From NCBI GenBank assembly GCA_964415395.1, contig CAYPZU010000011.1:1-43158 (forward strand): a DNA stretch of 43,158 nt, written 5' to 3'. The position numbers were made by a program, and so were the translations under genes. Positions 8,235 to 16,147 of the stretch are shown piece after piece (the first letter of the stretch is position 1; each line of letters starts with the position of its first letter). The notes under the pieces are model-generated. The model was not told where the DNA came from. It made no database searches and saw only the letters and a list, made by a program, of their open reading frames with translations. Source of the stretch: CAYPZU01 sp964415395. GTDB lineage: Bacteria > Chlamydiota > Chlamydiia > Chlamydiales > SM23-39.

Positions 8235-9824
8235 GTGAAAAAAGAACACCCATTTGAACAATTTTTGAAAGAATTCATCCCACAGGCGGCCCGCAAGACG
8301 ACACAGCTGAACAAGGCTCTCTGGATCCTGGAGACGACCGGCTCATCCGATGCAGCCGACCTGAAAGCGGAGCTCGATACGGAGCTGAGGCTCCTTTTCA
8401 ACGATCCGAAGATCTACAAAAAACTTTTGGAATGGGATCGAGACCCCGCTTTGAAAGAGCCGATTTTGAAGCGGCAGCTCAACGTTCTCATTCGCGCGTT
8501 CAAGCAGAACCAGATACCGAAAAATCTGCTCGAAGAGATGGCCCGGAAAGAAGCGGCTCTTTCCCAGAGTTATGCGACTTTCCGCCCGGAACTCGGCGGG
8601 AAAAAACTTTCGGAGAACGACATCCGGGAAATCCTGAAAAAAGAGAACGACCCGAAAGTGCGGAAAGAGGCGTGGGAAGCTTCGAAAAAGATCGGCGAAA
8701 CGCTCGCCCCGCAAATTCTTGAACTTGTCAAGTTGCGCAATCAGGCGGCGGAAGCTCTGGGCTATCCAGACTATTTCCAGATGCAGCTCGACCTCCAGGA
8801 AGTAGACGGAAAGTGGCTCCTTAAAACGCTCGATGATCTCTCAAAGAAATCAGATCAAGCCTACGCGGACGTGTTGAAAGAGATCGAGGCGAAGCAGGCT
8901 GCCCGGTTCAAGGTAAAGGCGGACGAACTGGGTCCCTGGGCCTGGAGCGAGCCTTTTTGCCAGGAAGATCCGCTCGACACAAAGGAACTGGATCAACTGG
9001 TCGATGGAGTCGACATTTCGGCCGTCAGCGCCCAGTTTTATAAAAAAATGGGCATCGACGTCGACCCGATCCTCCGCCGGAGCGACATGTACGAGCGGCC
9101 TGGAAAAAACCAGCACGCTTTCTGCATCCATCTCGACCGGATGGGGGACGTTAGAACGTTGAATAACGTGAAAGCGTCGATCAAGTGGCTCGAGACGGTG
9201 CTGCATGAATTGGGACACGCCGTCTATGAACTCGGCTTCGATGAAAAGCTCCCCTGGCTGCTCCGCGAGCCGCCCCATATGATCCCGACCGAGGCAATGG
9301 CTTTGATCGCTGGCCGCCAGGCGTACCGGTACGATTCGCTCGCCCATCTCGTCGGGTCGCATCCCGGCAAGGAAGCTTTGCGGAAAATGGCTGACGTCAG
9401 CCACCGGCGGCGCCAGCTCATCTTCAGCAGGTGGGTGCTCGTAATGACGGCTTTCGAGAGCGAACTCTATCGAAATCCCGGCCAGGATCTCAATAAGCTC
9501 TGGTGGGGCTGCGTTGAAAAATACCAGAAAATCCGCGCGCCGAAAAACCGCGCCGGGAAGTGGGACTGGGCGACGAAATACCATATCGGGCTGGCTCCTG
9601 TTTATTATTTCAGCTACCTGCTCGGAGAGATGCTCGCCTCGTCGATTCAGGAAGCGCTTGTGAAAGAGTGCGGCGCCGCCTCGCTTTCCTCGGAGAAGGC
9701 GGGAAAATTCCTGCAGGAAAAATTGTTCAGCCCGGGGAACCGGACGAGCTGGAACGATCTGGCCGAATTCACGACGGGAAGCAAGGTCAATCCGGACGCC
9801 TGGATCAGGGAATTTGCCAATTAA
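8235..9824 (+). CDS. M3-like zinc metallopeptidase
   Basis: The 529-residue protein is a gluzincin peptidase. HELGH is at residues 324-328 and a glutamate (PTEAMAL) at 353, i.e. 25 residues after the second His, the spacing seen in M3 thimet/oligopeptidase F enzymes. M2 (ACE-like) enzymes use a similar layout, and some homologues may be labelled M2, so the exact family is left open. There is no signal peptide, so it probably acts on peptides in the cytoplasm. The helical N-terminal half is typical of the clan. Translation starts at GTG 8235 after AGAGAAGG. The gene is monocistronic and followed by tRNA-Leu. Confidence 0.85.
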   Translation: MKKEHPFEQFLKEFIPQAARKTTQLNKALWILETTGSSDAADLKAELDTELRLLFNDPKIYKKLLEWDRDPALKEPILKRQLNVLIRAFKQNQIPKNLLEEMARKEAALSQSYATFRPELGGKKLSENDIREILKKENDPKVRKEAWEASKKIGETLAPQILELVKLRNQAAEALGYPDYFQMQLDLQEVDGKWLLKTLDDLSKKSDQAYADVLKEIEAKQAARFKVKADELGPWAWSEPFCQEDPLDTKELDQLVDGVDISAVSAQFYKKMGIDVDPILRRSDMYERPGKNQHAFCIHLDRMGDVRTLNNVKASIKWLETVLHELGHAVYELGFDEKLPWLLREPPHMIPTEAMALIAGRQAYRYDSLAHLVGSHPGKEALRKMADVSHRRRQLIFSRWVLVMTAFESELYRNPGQDLNKLWWGCVEKYQKIRAPKNRAGKWDWATKYHIGLAPVYYFSYLLGEMLASSIQEALVKECGAASLSSEKAGKFLQEKLFSPGNRTSWNDLAEFTTGSKVNPDAWIREFAN

Positions 9825-9847
9825 GAAAAATTTGAAGTCATTTTCGC

Positions 9848-9876
9848 TTGTGAAGAACTCGTGGTGCGGGTATAGT
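9848..9876 (+). promoter_or_regulatory. promoter of tRNA-Leu(GAG)
   Basis: TTGTGA (9848-9853), a 17-bp spacer and TATAGT (9871-9876) form a sigma66/70-type promoter. The expected start is about 11 nt before the mature tRNA. Confidence 0.6.
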
Positions 9877-9893
9877 TTTCTCTTCATTTCCAA

Positions 9894-9977
9894 GCGAAAG
9901 TGGCGGAATTGGCAGACGCACTACCTTGAGGTGGTAGCGGGGTAATTCTCGTGGGGGTTCGAGTCCCCCCTTTCGCA
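9894..9977 (+). tRNA. tRNA-Leu, anticodon GAG
   Basis: The 84-nt gene folds into a class II tRNA. GCGAAAG pairs perfectly with CTTTCGC, with A as discriminator. The anticodon arm is CTACC-TTGAGGT-GGTAG, giving anticodon GAG for CUC/CUU codons. A long variable arm and a T-arm GGGGG-TTCGAGT-CCCCC follow. No CCA is encoded. The sequence after the gene contains partial inverted and direct copies of its 3' end (see 9978-10112). Confidence 0.98.
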
Positions 9978-10112
9978 AAAAGAAGCAAACCAATTTTGTA
10001 TTGGTTTGCGTGGGGACGAGAACTGAGAAGCTCAGCTTCGAAGCGGCCCCCGAAGGGGGAGTCCCCCCTTTCGCAAGAGTAAGGGAGGATTCAATCCTCC
10101 CTTTGTTTTTTC
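9978..10112 (+). repeat. hairpin array with partial copies of the tRNA-Leu(GAG) 3' end
   Basis: Directly after the tRNA comes a perfect 10-bp hairpin (GCAAACCAAT/ATTGGTTTGC, 9985-10009). Next is GGGGACGAGAAC (10012-10023), which on the minus strand reads as a 10/12 copy of the tRNA T-arm GTTCGAGTCCCC. Two more hairpins follow (CTGAG/CTCAG 10023-10035; CCCCC/GGGGG 10047-10059). Then a 17-nt perfect direct copy of the tRNA 3' end appears (AGTCCCCCCTTTCGCAA, 10060-10076 versus 9962-9978). The array closes with a terminator hairpin. The copies are too short to be tRNA genes. Confidence 0.8.
10081..10112 (+). terminator. terminator after the tRNA-Leu(GAG) tail
   Basis: AAGGGAGGAT and ATCCTCCCTT form a 10-bp stem with a TCA loop, followed by TTGTTTTTT. 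It is a standard intrinsic terminator, placed about 100 nt after the tRNA, so the hairpin array would be part of the primary transcript. Confidence 0.85.
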
Positions 10113-10130
10113 AGGCGAACCGCCTTCATT

Positions 10131-10203
10131 GCACCGATAGCTCAATGGATAGAGCACTTGGCTTCGGACCAAGTGGTTAGGGGTTCGAGTCCCTTTCGGT
10201 GCG
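10131..10203 (+). tRNA. tRNA-Arg, anticodon UCG
   Basis: The 73-nt gene folds normally. GCACCGA pairs with TCGGTGC, with discriminator G. The anticodon arm CTTGG-CTTCGGA-CCAAG gives anticodon TCG (UCG, or an inosine-free reader of CGN). The T-arm has TTCGAGT in the loop. No CCA is encoded. Unlike the two tRNA-Leu genes it has no hairpin array behind it; the MFS gene ends 24 bp downstream on the other strand. Confidence 0.97.
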
Positions 10204-10227
10204 CACTCTTATTTCAAACACATTATT

Positions 10228-11475
10228 TTATCGGTGGTCGATGGTCCTGAGCGTGAGCAGGGAGATGATCGCTGCTGCCATAATCAAAAACGCCGGGGCG
10301 ATGATGATTCCGGTCGAGCGGATCAGAGATAGCGCGAGGAGAGGGGCGAGCCCTCCGAAAAAAGAGACCGCTATGTTGTAGCCGAGCGAGATTCCGCTGA
10401 GGCGGACGCGGGTGGGGAACAGTTCGCAGATGAGGACGACGGATGGGGCGATATAGGAGCTGAGAAGGATGCCGATGGCAAATAGGCTGAAGTGCCGATA
10501 GAAGTGGATTTGCAGCGTCCAATAGAGAAGGGGGGACAGGAGGAGATGGCCCCAGGCAGACCAAATCATCAATTTTCGAGGGCCTTTCCAGCAGGAGAGT
10601 TTCCCTGCCAGCGGAAGGGCGAGCAGCAGCGTGAACAGGAAGATCAGGTTCAGGAAGGAGGCATGGCTGCTGGGCAAGTGGAGGATTTCAGAGAAATAGA
10701 CAATCGAAAAGGAAATGAACAGGTTGAACGAGACAGCCTGCAGGGCTTGAACCCCGATTGTTTTCAGGATCTGGTTTTTGTAGAGTTTGAAGAGGATTCG
10801 CAAAGGGTGGGTCAACACTTCGTGGCTTTCTTTCAGGCTTTCGTAGGGATGCGTTTCGTGAAGCCGCGTCCGGAGCGCAAAAGCAAGGCATCCCAGGAAG
10901 GCGCCGAAAATATAGGTGATTCTCCATCCCCAGGTATACAGAGACTCGGGGAGGAAGCGATGGAGGAGGAAGTAGTCGAGCCCTCCCAGGAGGACGCCGC
11001 AGATCATTCCGACATAAGCCAGGCTTCCGTAAAAGCTTCGCGAAGGGGTTGGCGCCGATTCAACGAGAAACGTCATCGAGCTGGGGAATTCGCCGCCCGT
11101 CGCAAGCCCCTGCAGAAGACGCATGCTCAAGAGCAGCGCGATTGCGGCGGCCCCTGCCTGCGCGTAGGTCGGAAGAAGGCCGATCCCCAGGGTCGGTAAA
11201 GACATCAGGAGGATTGAGGCGATAAGAGCTGACTTGCGGCCGTAGCGGTCTCCGATGTACCCGAATACCAGACCTCCGATCGGACGGAGAAGATACCCGA
11301 AAAAAAATCCCCCCAAAACATGCGAGAGCGAATGGAGCGAATCGGCTTCCGGGAAAAACACTTTTGCGAGAATCGGGGCGAAAAAAGCGAAAGAGAGATA
11401 TTCGAACCATTCGAGGGTGTTGCCGAGCAATGTCGCGGAGATGACGAGGCCGGGACGCAGCGTTCTATTGGGCAT
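10228..11475 (-). CDS. MFS transporter, metabolite:H+ symporter (ProP-like) group
   Basis: The 415-residue protein has twelve hydrophobic segments. It shows the N-terminal hallmarks of the MHS/ProP-type sugar porter-like group: GNTLEWFEYLSFAFFAPI in helix 1, the motif A loop GYIGDRYGRKSALI between helices 2 and 3, and LLQGLATGGEFPSSMTFL in helix 4. Such proteins import osmolytes, carboxylates or amino acids with protons; the substrate here cannot be told. Related transporters in intracellular bacteria import host metabolites. The stop of the EamA gene lies 5 bp upstream, so the two transporters are probably co-transcribed. Start ATG 11475 follows AGAAGGG. Confidence 0.88.
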   Translation of the reverse strand: MPNRTLRPGLVISATLLGNTLEWFEYLSFAFFAPILAKVFFPEADSLHSLSHVLGGFFFGYLLRPIGGLVFGYIGDRYGRKSALIASILLMSLPTLGIGLLPTYAQAGAAAIALLLSMRLLQGLATGGEFPSSMTFLVESAPTPSRSFYGSLAYVGMICGVLLGGLDYFLLHRFLPESLYTWGWRITYIFGAFLGCLAFALRTRLHETHPYESLKESHEVLTHPLRILFKLYKNQILKTIGVQALQAVSFNLFISFSIVYFSEILHLPSSHASFLNLIFLFTLLLALPLAGKLSCWKGPRKLMIWSAWGHLLLSPLLYWTLQIHFYRHFSLFAIGILLSSYIAPSVVLICELFPTRVRLSGISLGYNIAVSFFGGLAPLLALSLIRSTGIIIAPAFLIMAAAIISLLTLRTIDHR

Positions 11476-11480
11476 CCCTT

Positions 11481-12374
11481 CTAGATATTCGAAGCGGGAG
11501 AATTTTGCAATTCAGCTGGAGCGGGGGCGGCTTTGCCCCAGAGGATGGTGAGGACGCCTCCGAAAATGATGAGGAGCATCCCGAACGCGGAGAGGAGCGA
11601 GGGGACGCGGTCCCAAACAAGCCACTCCAGACACCCGGAGACGACGACGAAGGTGTAGACGAAAGGGGCGAGGAGAGTGGGTTCTGCGTAGGTGAGCGAT
11701 TTGGTATAGGCGATCTGCGCTGATCCGAAGAGCAGGCCGATCGCGATGAGATAAGGCCAGGAAGCCGCCGGCAGGCTGGGGAGCGATGGGGCTGCGAACG
11801 GGAAGATGGAAAGGCTGGCGATCAATAGGTAGACGAAGACGATTTTTTTTGCGTCTTCGCCCGCAAGAAGGCGGATCAGGATCATCACAAAAGCGGAGCC
11901 GATTCCTGAGAGGAGAGCGGGCAGGGCTGCCGGCTGCAGGATTTCCTCTCCGGGTTTCAGGATGCAGACGACGCCGATAAACCCGAGAAGAGAGCTTAGC
12001 CAAACTTTCAGGGAGCTTTTTTTCTTCAGCCAGAAATGGAGAAACAGCGGAAGGAAAAGAGGGGCTGTCGTATTCAGGACTGTCCCGTCGGTGAGCGGGA
12101 TGCGGGAGATCGAGTAGAACAGACAAAAAAAAGAGAGGGCTCCTGCCAATCCGCGGGCGAGGAGGAGCGGCCAGCGGTCGCTTTTGAGGGTGAATCCAGG
12201 GCGCACCGTCAGAGAGGCTACGAGGAGAAAGCCGACGAAATTCTGGAAGAAGAAGGTGACTTTCGGATTGGTGTAGGAGTAAGCGGCTTTTGCAAACGCG
12301 CTCATGAAAGCGAAGAGGCTCCAGGTCAAAACCATGAGGCCGATCCCTTTCCAGAGATCCGAATTTTTATTCAT
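11481..12374 (-). CDS. EamA/DMT-family transporter
   Basis: The 297-residue protein has ten predicted transmembrane helices in two five-helix EamA repeats. The family pattern near the end of each repeat is clear (LTDGTVLNTTAPLFLPLF; ALLSGIGSAF; TLLAPFVYTFVVVSG). Relatives in intracellular bacteria include S-adenosylmethionine transporters (Rickettsia Sam, chlamydial CT843), which makes host metabolite uptake an attractive but unproven role. The ATG at 12374 was preferred over the in-frame TTG at 12383; neither has a strong ribosome-binding site. It is the first gene of a probable two-transporter operon. Confidence 0.85.
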   Translation of the reverse strand: MNKNSDLWKGIGLMVLTWSLFAFMSAFAKAAYSYTNPKVTFFFQNFVGFLLVASLTVRPGFTLKSDRWPLLLARGLAGALSFFCLFYSISRIPLTDGTVLNTTAPLFLPLFLHFWLKKKSSLKVWLSSLLGFIGVVCILKPGEEILQPAALPALLSGIGSAFVMILIRLLAGEDAKKIVFVYLLIASLSIFPFAAPSLPSLPAASWPYLIAIGLLFGSAQIAYTKSLTYAEPTLLAPFVYTFVVVSGCLEWLVWDRVPSLLSAFGMLLIIFGGVLTILWGKAAPAPAELQNSPASNI

Positions 12375-12410
12375 AGCGGCCAAGCAATATAGACAGGGCC
12401 GGCGGGAAAA

Positions 12411-13067
12411 TCAATCGGAAATCCGCTCGCGGAAGAGGAGTTCGATTTGCTGGACTGGCGCGGCGGGAAGATTTTGCAGCTGGGAAAATTGGCGGGAGTA
12501 GGCGAGATGCAGAAGCGTTTCCCAGTCTGAGGAAGAAAAAGAAAACCCCGTGTGGGGAGCGTGGGAGGAGCAAAAGCTTTCTCCCTGCTGCAAGCGTGAA
12601 GCGGGCGCGCCGCAGACGGAGCAGTCGGGCTGCAGAGAGAGGAGTCCTTCATGGACGAGGAGTTTGAGGCGGAAGCTCGCCGCCAGAATTTGCGGATTGG
12701 CAAATGTAGGAAGTTTGGCAAGGCATGCGCAAAGAAGGCTGTAGAGCGCATTTCCTTTTTTTCCCGGTAATTGAGAGCGGAGCAGATCCTGCGCCATGCT
12801 CCCTGCAGCGGAGAGGGTCGCGAAATCTTTTTTCAGATCGAGCAGTCCGTCGATGAGGGAAGCGTCCTGGAGGCTGTGGATTTCACGGCTCCCTTTCAGG
12901 AAGACCCATTCGGCGATGCAGAAAGGGGCGGAGAACGCGGAAGAAAGGGAGGCTTTGGCCATGAGAGTGACCAAACCTTCTTCGGGGGTGAACACTTTGA
13001 GGATCCGTTTGCGGCCGAGGTACGGAATCGCCTGAAGGAGGACGCCGGGAGTTTTTTCTTCTATCAT
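12411..13067 (-). CDS. recO: DNA repair protein RecO
   Basis: Loads RecA onto single-stranded DNA in the RecFOR recombination pathway. The 218-residue product has the N-terminal OB-fold (GVLLQAIPYLGRKRILKVFT, VTLMAKAS), a helical middle, and a C-terminal zinc finger region (CSVCGAP, then FCSSHAPH). Overall length and the PEEGLVTLMAK segment fit RecO. The start at 13067 (MIEEKTPG) agrees with the family; an ATG three codons upstream is equally possible. A much longer open frame reaching 13997 overlaps two real genes on the other strand and is not used. The genomic position agrees with chlamydial recO (CT470, from memory). Confidence 0.88.
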   Translation of the reverse strand: MIEEKTPGVLLQAIPYLGRKRILKVFTPEEGLVTLMAKASLSSAFSAPFCIAEWVFLKGSREIHSLQDASLIDGLLDLKKDFATLSAAGSMAQDLLRSQLPGKKGNALYSLLCACLAKLPTFANPQILAASFRLKLLVHEGLLSLQPDCSVCGAPASRLQQGESFCSSHAPHTGFSFSSSDWETLLHLAYSRQFSQLQNLPAAPVQQIELLFRERISD

Positions 13068-13101
13068 CCGCCCCATTTTATCAGAATCGGCAAAAATCCG
13101 C

Positions 13102-13130
13102 TTGGCAGTACTTGCTTTTCCTGATAAACT
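13102..13130 (+). promoter_or_regulatory. sigma66/70-type promoter of the hpf operon
   Basis: TTGGCA (13102-13107), a 17-bp spacer and TAAACT (13125-13130) give a good promoter. Its start would be near 13137, about 18 nt before the hpf ATG. It would drive the five-gene operon 13155-17750. Confidence 0.7.
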
Positions 13131-13154
13131 GGCGATCCTAAAGAGTGGGAAGCT

Positions 13155-13778
13155 ATGCCAAAAACGAACAAGTTCGCAAACGAAGGCTACACGATCAATA
13201 TCGTGGGGAAGCATATCGAGATCACAGACGCCATCCGCAATTATGTCTGGGAAAAACTCTCCCGGATCGAGCGGATCGCCGAGCAGATCATTGATGTCAC
13301 CGTCACCCTGGACTCCCAAAAGCTGGAGCAGTCCTGCTCGATCTTGATGAATTTTATCCACTTCCATCTCAAGGTAGGGGCGAGCACAGATAATATGTAT
13401 TCGGCGATCGATAAAGCGGTCGACCGGGTCGTCGCGCTGGTTCGCCGCTATAAGACCAAGCTCCAGTCCCACCGGGCGAAACACGTTTCGACAGTCGATA
13501 TCCACGTCAACGTCATCCAGCCGCTGCAGGATGATTTGAAGGCGATCAATGACGAGATCGAGGCGGAAAACGCCAAGCGCGAGCGGGAGCGGTATCAGCT
13601 CCATAACGTCGTGGCTCAAGAGACCATGCCGCTCAAAACGCTGACGCAGGATGAAGCTGTGATGAAAATGGAAATCACCGAAGATCCATTCCTGATTTTC
13701 CGCTCCGAAGAAGATCATAAGATTAAAGTGATCTATCGGCGGGACGACAAAAATTACGGGCTGGTTCTGATCCAATAA
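13155..13778 (+). CDS. hpf: long ribosome hibernation promoting factor
   Basis: Binds the 30S decoding region and pairs 70S ribosomes into inactive 100S dimers in resting cells. The 207-residue protein has an N-terminal HPF/RaiA fold (INIVGKHIEITDAIRNYV, EKLSRIE, YSAIDKAVDRV, RYKTKLQSHR), a charged linker, and the C-terminal dimerisation domain of long HPF (LKTLTQDEAVMKMEI, FLIFRSEEDHKIKVIYRR, DDKNYGLVL). It lies downstream of a clear promoter and heads an operon with overlapping genes. Ribosome silencing would fit a biphasic chlamydial cycle with dormant elementary bodies; that link is inference. The stop and the next start overlap as TAATG. Confidence 0.95.
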   Translation: MPKTNKFANEGYTINIVGKHIEITDAIRNYVWEKLSRIERIAEQIIDVTVTLDSQKLEQSCSILMNFIHFHLKVGASTDNMYSAIDKAVDRVVALVRRYKTKLQSHRAKHVSTVDIHVNVIQPLQDDLKAINDEIEAENAKRERERYQLHNVVAQETMPLKTLTQDEAVMKMEITEDPFLIFRSEEDHKIKVIYRRDDKNYGLVLIQ

Positions 13779-14155
13779 TGCTCCGCCCTGAAGAAGCGGT
13801 CCGGCAAAAATGGCTCCGAAGGATGGTCCAGGAACTGGGCTATCCCAAAGGATTGATTGCCGTGGAAAAAGGTTTTTCCCATCAGGGTAGGCGTTTCGAT
13901 ATTCTTTGCTACGCAAACCTAAGCGGGACGCTCGCTCCGCTTCTTCTCGTCGAATGCAAGGCAGGGCCTCTTTCGCAGGAAGCCTTCCAGCAGGCATTAG
14001 GCTATAACGAAACGATCCGGTCCCCTTTTATCTGCCTGGCGAACCAGACGGAGATTTCCACCTACTGGCGGCAGCAGGGAGTTTGGGCTTCCGTCCCTTT
14101 CCTCCCTTCCTACGCGCAACTTGTTGAACGATTATGCGTCTTCTCAAAGCCTTAG
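13778..14155 (+). CDS. small HsdR-N-like PD-(D/E)XK protein
   Basis: The 125-residue protein matches the stand-alone type I restriction enzyme R N-terminal domain pattern (HSDR_N_2): RPEEAVRQKWL near the start, IAVEKGF, GRRFDILCY and LLLVECKA, then QALGYN. The Asp of RFDI and the E-x-K of VECK are the catalytic positions of the PD-(D/E)XK nuclease fold. There is no helicase or methylase partner, so this is not a working restriction system. Such small proteins are common and uncharacterised. Its start overlaps the hpf stop by one base and its end overlaps the next gene by 22 bp, so its translation is tied to the hpf/MAF operon. Confidence 0.85.
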   Translation: MLRPEEAVRQKWLRRMVQELGYPKGLIAVEKGFSHQGRRFDILCYANLSGTLAPLLLVECKAGPLSQEAFQQALGYNETIRSPFICLANQTEISTYWRQQGVWASVPFLPSYAQLVERLCVFSKP

Positions 14156-15669
14156 AAAAACACGTCCCTTCCGCTCAAGTTCTGATCGGCGAAAGTCCCG
14201 CTCAGGCTCTTCTTGCAGATCCTGCGGAAGAATTCTTGCATCGCCTCGACCTGGAAAAAACGGAGACGGTCTGCGTCTATGGCGTAAGCGGCGCTTTTTA
14301 TGCGCTGGCGCGCGAATGGCTCGATGAAGAAGCGAAGCGGAGGCTGGTCTTTGTCGAGGAAAGCGCTGAGGCGCTCGCCGCTCTTTTAGAGCATGAGGAT
14401 GCGATCCTGCTTCTCAACGATGCAAGAGTCAAGATTCACTTTCTCGAAACGCCGCTGCAAGTCGGGCTGATTGCAAAAAAAATAGCTTGGGCTGCTGTTC
14501 TGAGGGAGATGAACATCCTTCTTTTGCGCCCGGGCCTTTGGGGCGAAGCGTTCGAAAAAGAACTTGTTCGCTGCCATGCGGCCGCCCACCTGATCCTCTC
14601 CGACGTCTCCGATTACGGGGGTTCCCTGCTGAAAAATTTCCGTGCGAACAGCCGAAAACCGCTCCGGTCGGGCCTTGCACTCAAAGGGGCTTTTCAAAAC
14701 GTGCCCGCAGTCATTGCCGGGGCGGGGCCGTCTCTCGAAAAAAACGGCTCTCTTCTTTCAGAATTCGGAAAGAAAGGATTGATCCTGGCCGGAGGGAGCG
14801 CGCTGAATGCAATTTCGCAGGAACCTCATTTCGCCGCTTCCGTCGATAAGGAAGCGCCTTACCGGCAATTCAAGATGCATCCCTTTTCGGAAACCCCGTT
14901 TTGCTGCCAGAGCCGGATGAGCGCCGAGAATTTTTCCCTGATCCATGGCCCCGCGCTCCTTTTCCCCGATGGGAACGCCCCCTGGATCAACTGGATCAAC
15001 AGCCAGGAAGAGGGATTCGAAACGGGCTGGACCGTTGGAAATTTTCTCACGGCGTTCGCCGTGTTTCTCGGATGCAATCCGATCGTTCTTGTCGGAATGG
15101 ATCTTTGCTATGAAAACGAACGGAAGTACGCGCGGATCGAAGCGCAGCCGCCCGAAGGGTTGTTGCAGGCGATCGATGCGCGGGGCGAGCCGGTTTGGAC
15201 GCAGCGCGATTGGCTCATGGCGGCTCGGTGGACCGAAGAGTTTGCCGCGCGCCATCCCGAGACCCGATTCATCAACGCCACCGAAGGGGGGCTGGGCTTC
15301 GCTTCTCCGGTCGATTCGCTGCACCTGTCATCCGTCCTTGGAGCCCTGCAGGAAGCGCCTGATCTCAGGAAACGGGTGTTCGAAGCGGTCGTAGCGGCTC
15401 CTTCGATCGACTCTTGCCGCTGGGATGAGTGGCAAGCAAGCCTCGTTCGGTGCCAGAAGGTTTTGAAGAAATACGATCCGGAAAAGATCGAGGGGGAAAT
15501 CGCCTTTCGGAAGCTGCTTGATCCGCTCTGGCAAATATGGAAACCGGTTTTCGAGCGGGAGCTCGAACTCGACCGGCAGCCTCTTGCGGCGGAGGAAAAG
15601 ATCAAGCTGAACCAGGCGTTATTTTTTGAACAGGTTTTAGAGGAGCATCTCCATGAACTCAGATCTTAA
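14134..15669 (+). CDS. MAF/DUF115 family protein, copy 1
   Basis: The 511-residue protein has the MAF (motility-associated factor) / 6-hydroxymethylpterin pyrophosphokinase MptE-like core. GAGPS (196-200) ends the first core strand, then ILAGGSALNAI and FAASVDKEAPY; later FLGCNPIVLVGMDLCY and RFINATEGGLGF follow. Maf proteins transfer nonulosonic acids onto flagellin in motile bacteria, while the archaeal relatives use pterins. No flagellar or sialic acid genes are seen here, so the substrate is unknown. The N-terminal 150 residues look like a separate alpha/beta domain. A second copy lies two genes downstream, sharing domain order and motif spacing. The ribosome-binding site is weak and lies inside the preceding gene. 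Confidence 0.85.
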   Translation: MRLLKALEKHVPSAQVLIGESPAQALLADPAEEFLHRLDLEKTETVCVYGVSGAFYALAREWLDEEAKRRLVFVEESAEALAALLEHEDAILLLNDARVKIHFLETPLQVGLIAKKIAWAAVLREMNILLLRPGLWGEAFEKELVRCHAAAHLILSDVSDYGGSLLKNFRANSRKPLRSGLALKGAFQNVPAVIAGAGPSLEKNGSLLSEFGKKGLILAGGSALNAISQEPHFAASVDKEAPYRQFKMHPFSETPFCCQSRMSAENFSLIHGPALLFPDGNAPWINWINSQEEGFETGWTVGNFLTAFAVFLGCNPIVLVGMDLCYENERKYARIEAQPPEGLLQAIDARGEPVWTQRDWLMAARWTEEFAARHPETRFINATEGGLGFASPVDSLHLSSVLGALQEAPDLRKRVFEAVVAAPSIDSCRWDEWQASLVRCQKVLKKYDPEKIEGEIAFRKLLDPLWQIWKPVFERELELDRQPLAAEEKIKLNQALFFEQVLEEHLHELRS

Positions 15670-16147
15670 CTATCCCAACGGGGCGCATTACTTCAGGGAG
15701 CGGAATGGAAAGAGGGAATATTTCTATCCGAATGGAAACCTGAAGACGGTGGAAACTTACGTTCAGGGACATATTGATGGCGAAGCTCTTCTCTATTGGC
15801 CGGACGGGAAAATCAAACGGCGCTCCCATTTCCTAAATGGCGTCCGGCACGGACTGGATGAGATGTGGACAGAAGAGGGTGTTTTAGCCGACCAGGGTTC
15901 TTACGAGAAGGGGAAGCCGGCAGGCGTCCACCGCCGCTGGAACGGAAAAGGGCAGCTTGTCGAAGAGATTGAGTATCTCGATGGAGCGCGGTTCAACTTG
16001 CGCCAGTGGGATGAAAAAGGGAATGTCCGGGTCGAAGCTCTTTGGAACGAGGCGATGGGCTACCATGAGAGAGTCTGGGACCGTTTCCAAAACATCTGGA
16101 TCGAGAAAGAGGGGCGCTGGGATGGGAAAAAACTCGTCTATGTATAG
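15653..16147 (+). CDS. YwqK/MORN-repeat protein, cytoplasmic
   Basis: The 164-residue protein has no signal peptide and is made almost entirely of short beta-hairpin repeats: YFYPNGNLKTVETYVQGH, YWPDGKIKRRSHFLNG, YEKGKPAGVHRRWNGKG and WDEKGNVRVEALW. This is the same repeat type as the lipoprotein at 2661-3659, but without the lipobox. It overlaps both flanking MAF genes (17 and 8 bp), so it probably works with them, possibly as an interaction scaffold. GGAG lies 8 nt before the ATG. Function is unknown; the antitoxin label of the YwqK family should not be taken literally here. Confidence 0.85.
   Translation: MNSDLNYPNGAHYFRERNGKREYFYPNGNLKTVETYVQGHIDGEALLYWPDGKIKRRSHFLNGVRHGLDEMWTEEGVLADQGSYEKGKPAGVHRRWNGKGQLVEEIEYLDGARFNLRQWDEKGNVRVEALWNEAMGYHERVWDRFQNIWIEKEGRWDGKKLVYV

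Noticed and set aside
9962..10076. Direct repeat of the tRNA-Leu(GAG) 3' end as att sites of an integrated element
   Set aside because: The 80 bp between the repeats hold no gene or element remains, and an inverted copy lies between them, which integration would not produce. It is kept as a repeat finding instead.
13102..13118. TGGCA...TTGC near hpf as a sigma54 promoter
   Set aside because: The GG and GC dinucleotides are 8 bp apart instead of 10; the same bases form a good sigma70-type promoter with TAAACT.
12411..13997. 528-codon version of recO
   Set aside because: The extra N-terminal 310 codons run antisense through hpf and the PD-(D/E)XK gene. Only the last 218 codons match RecO.
13778..14155. 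Restriction-modification system
   Set aside because: Only a stand-alone HsdR-N-like domain is present; no methylase, specificity subunit or helicase is nearby.
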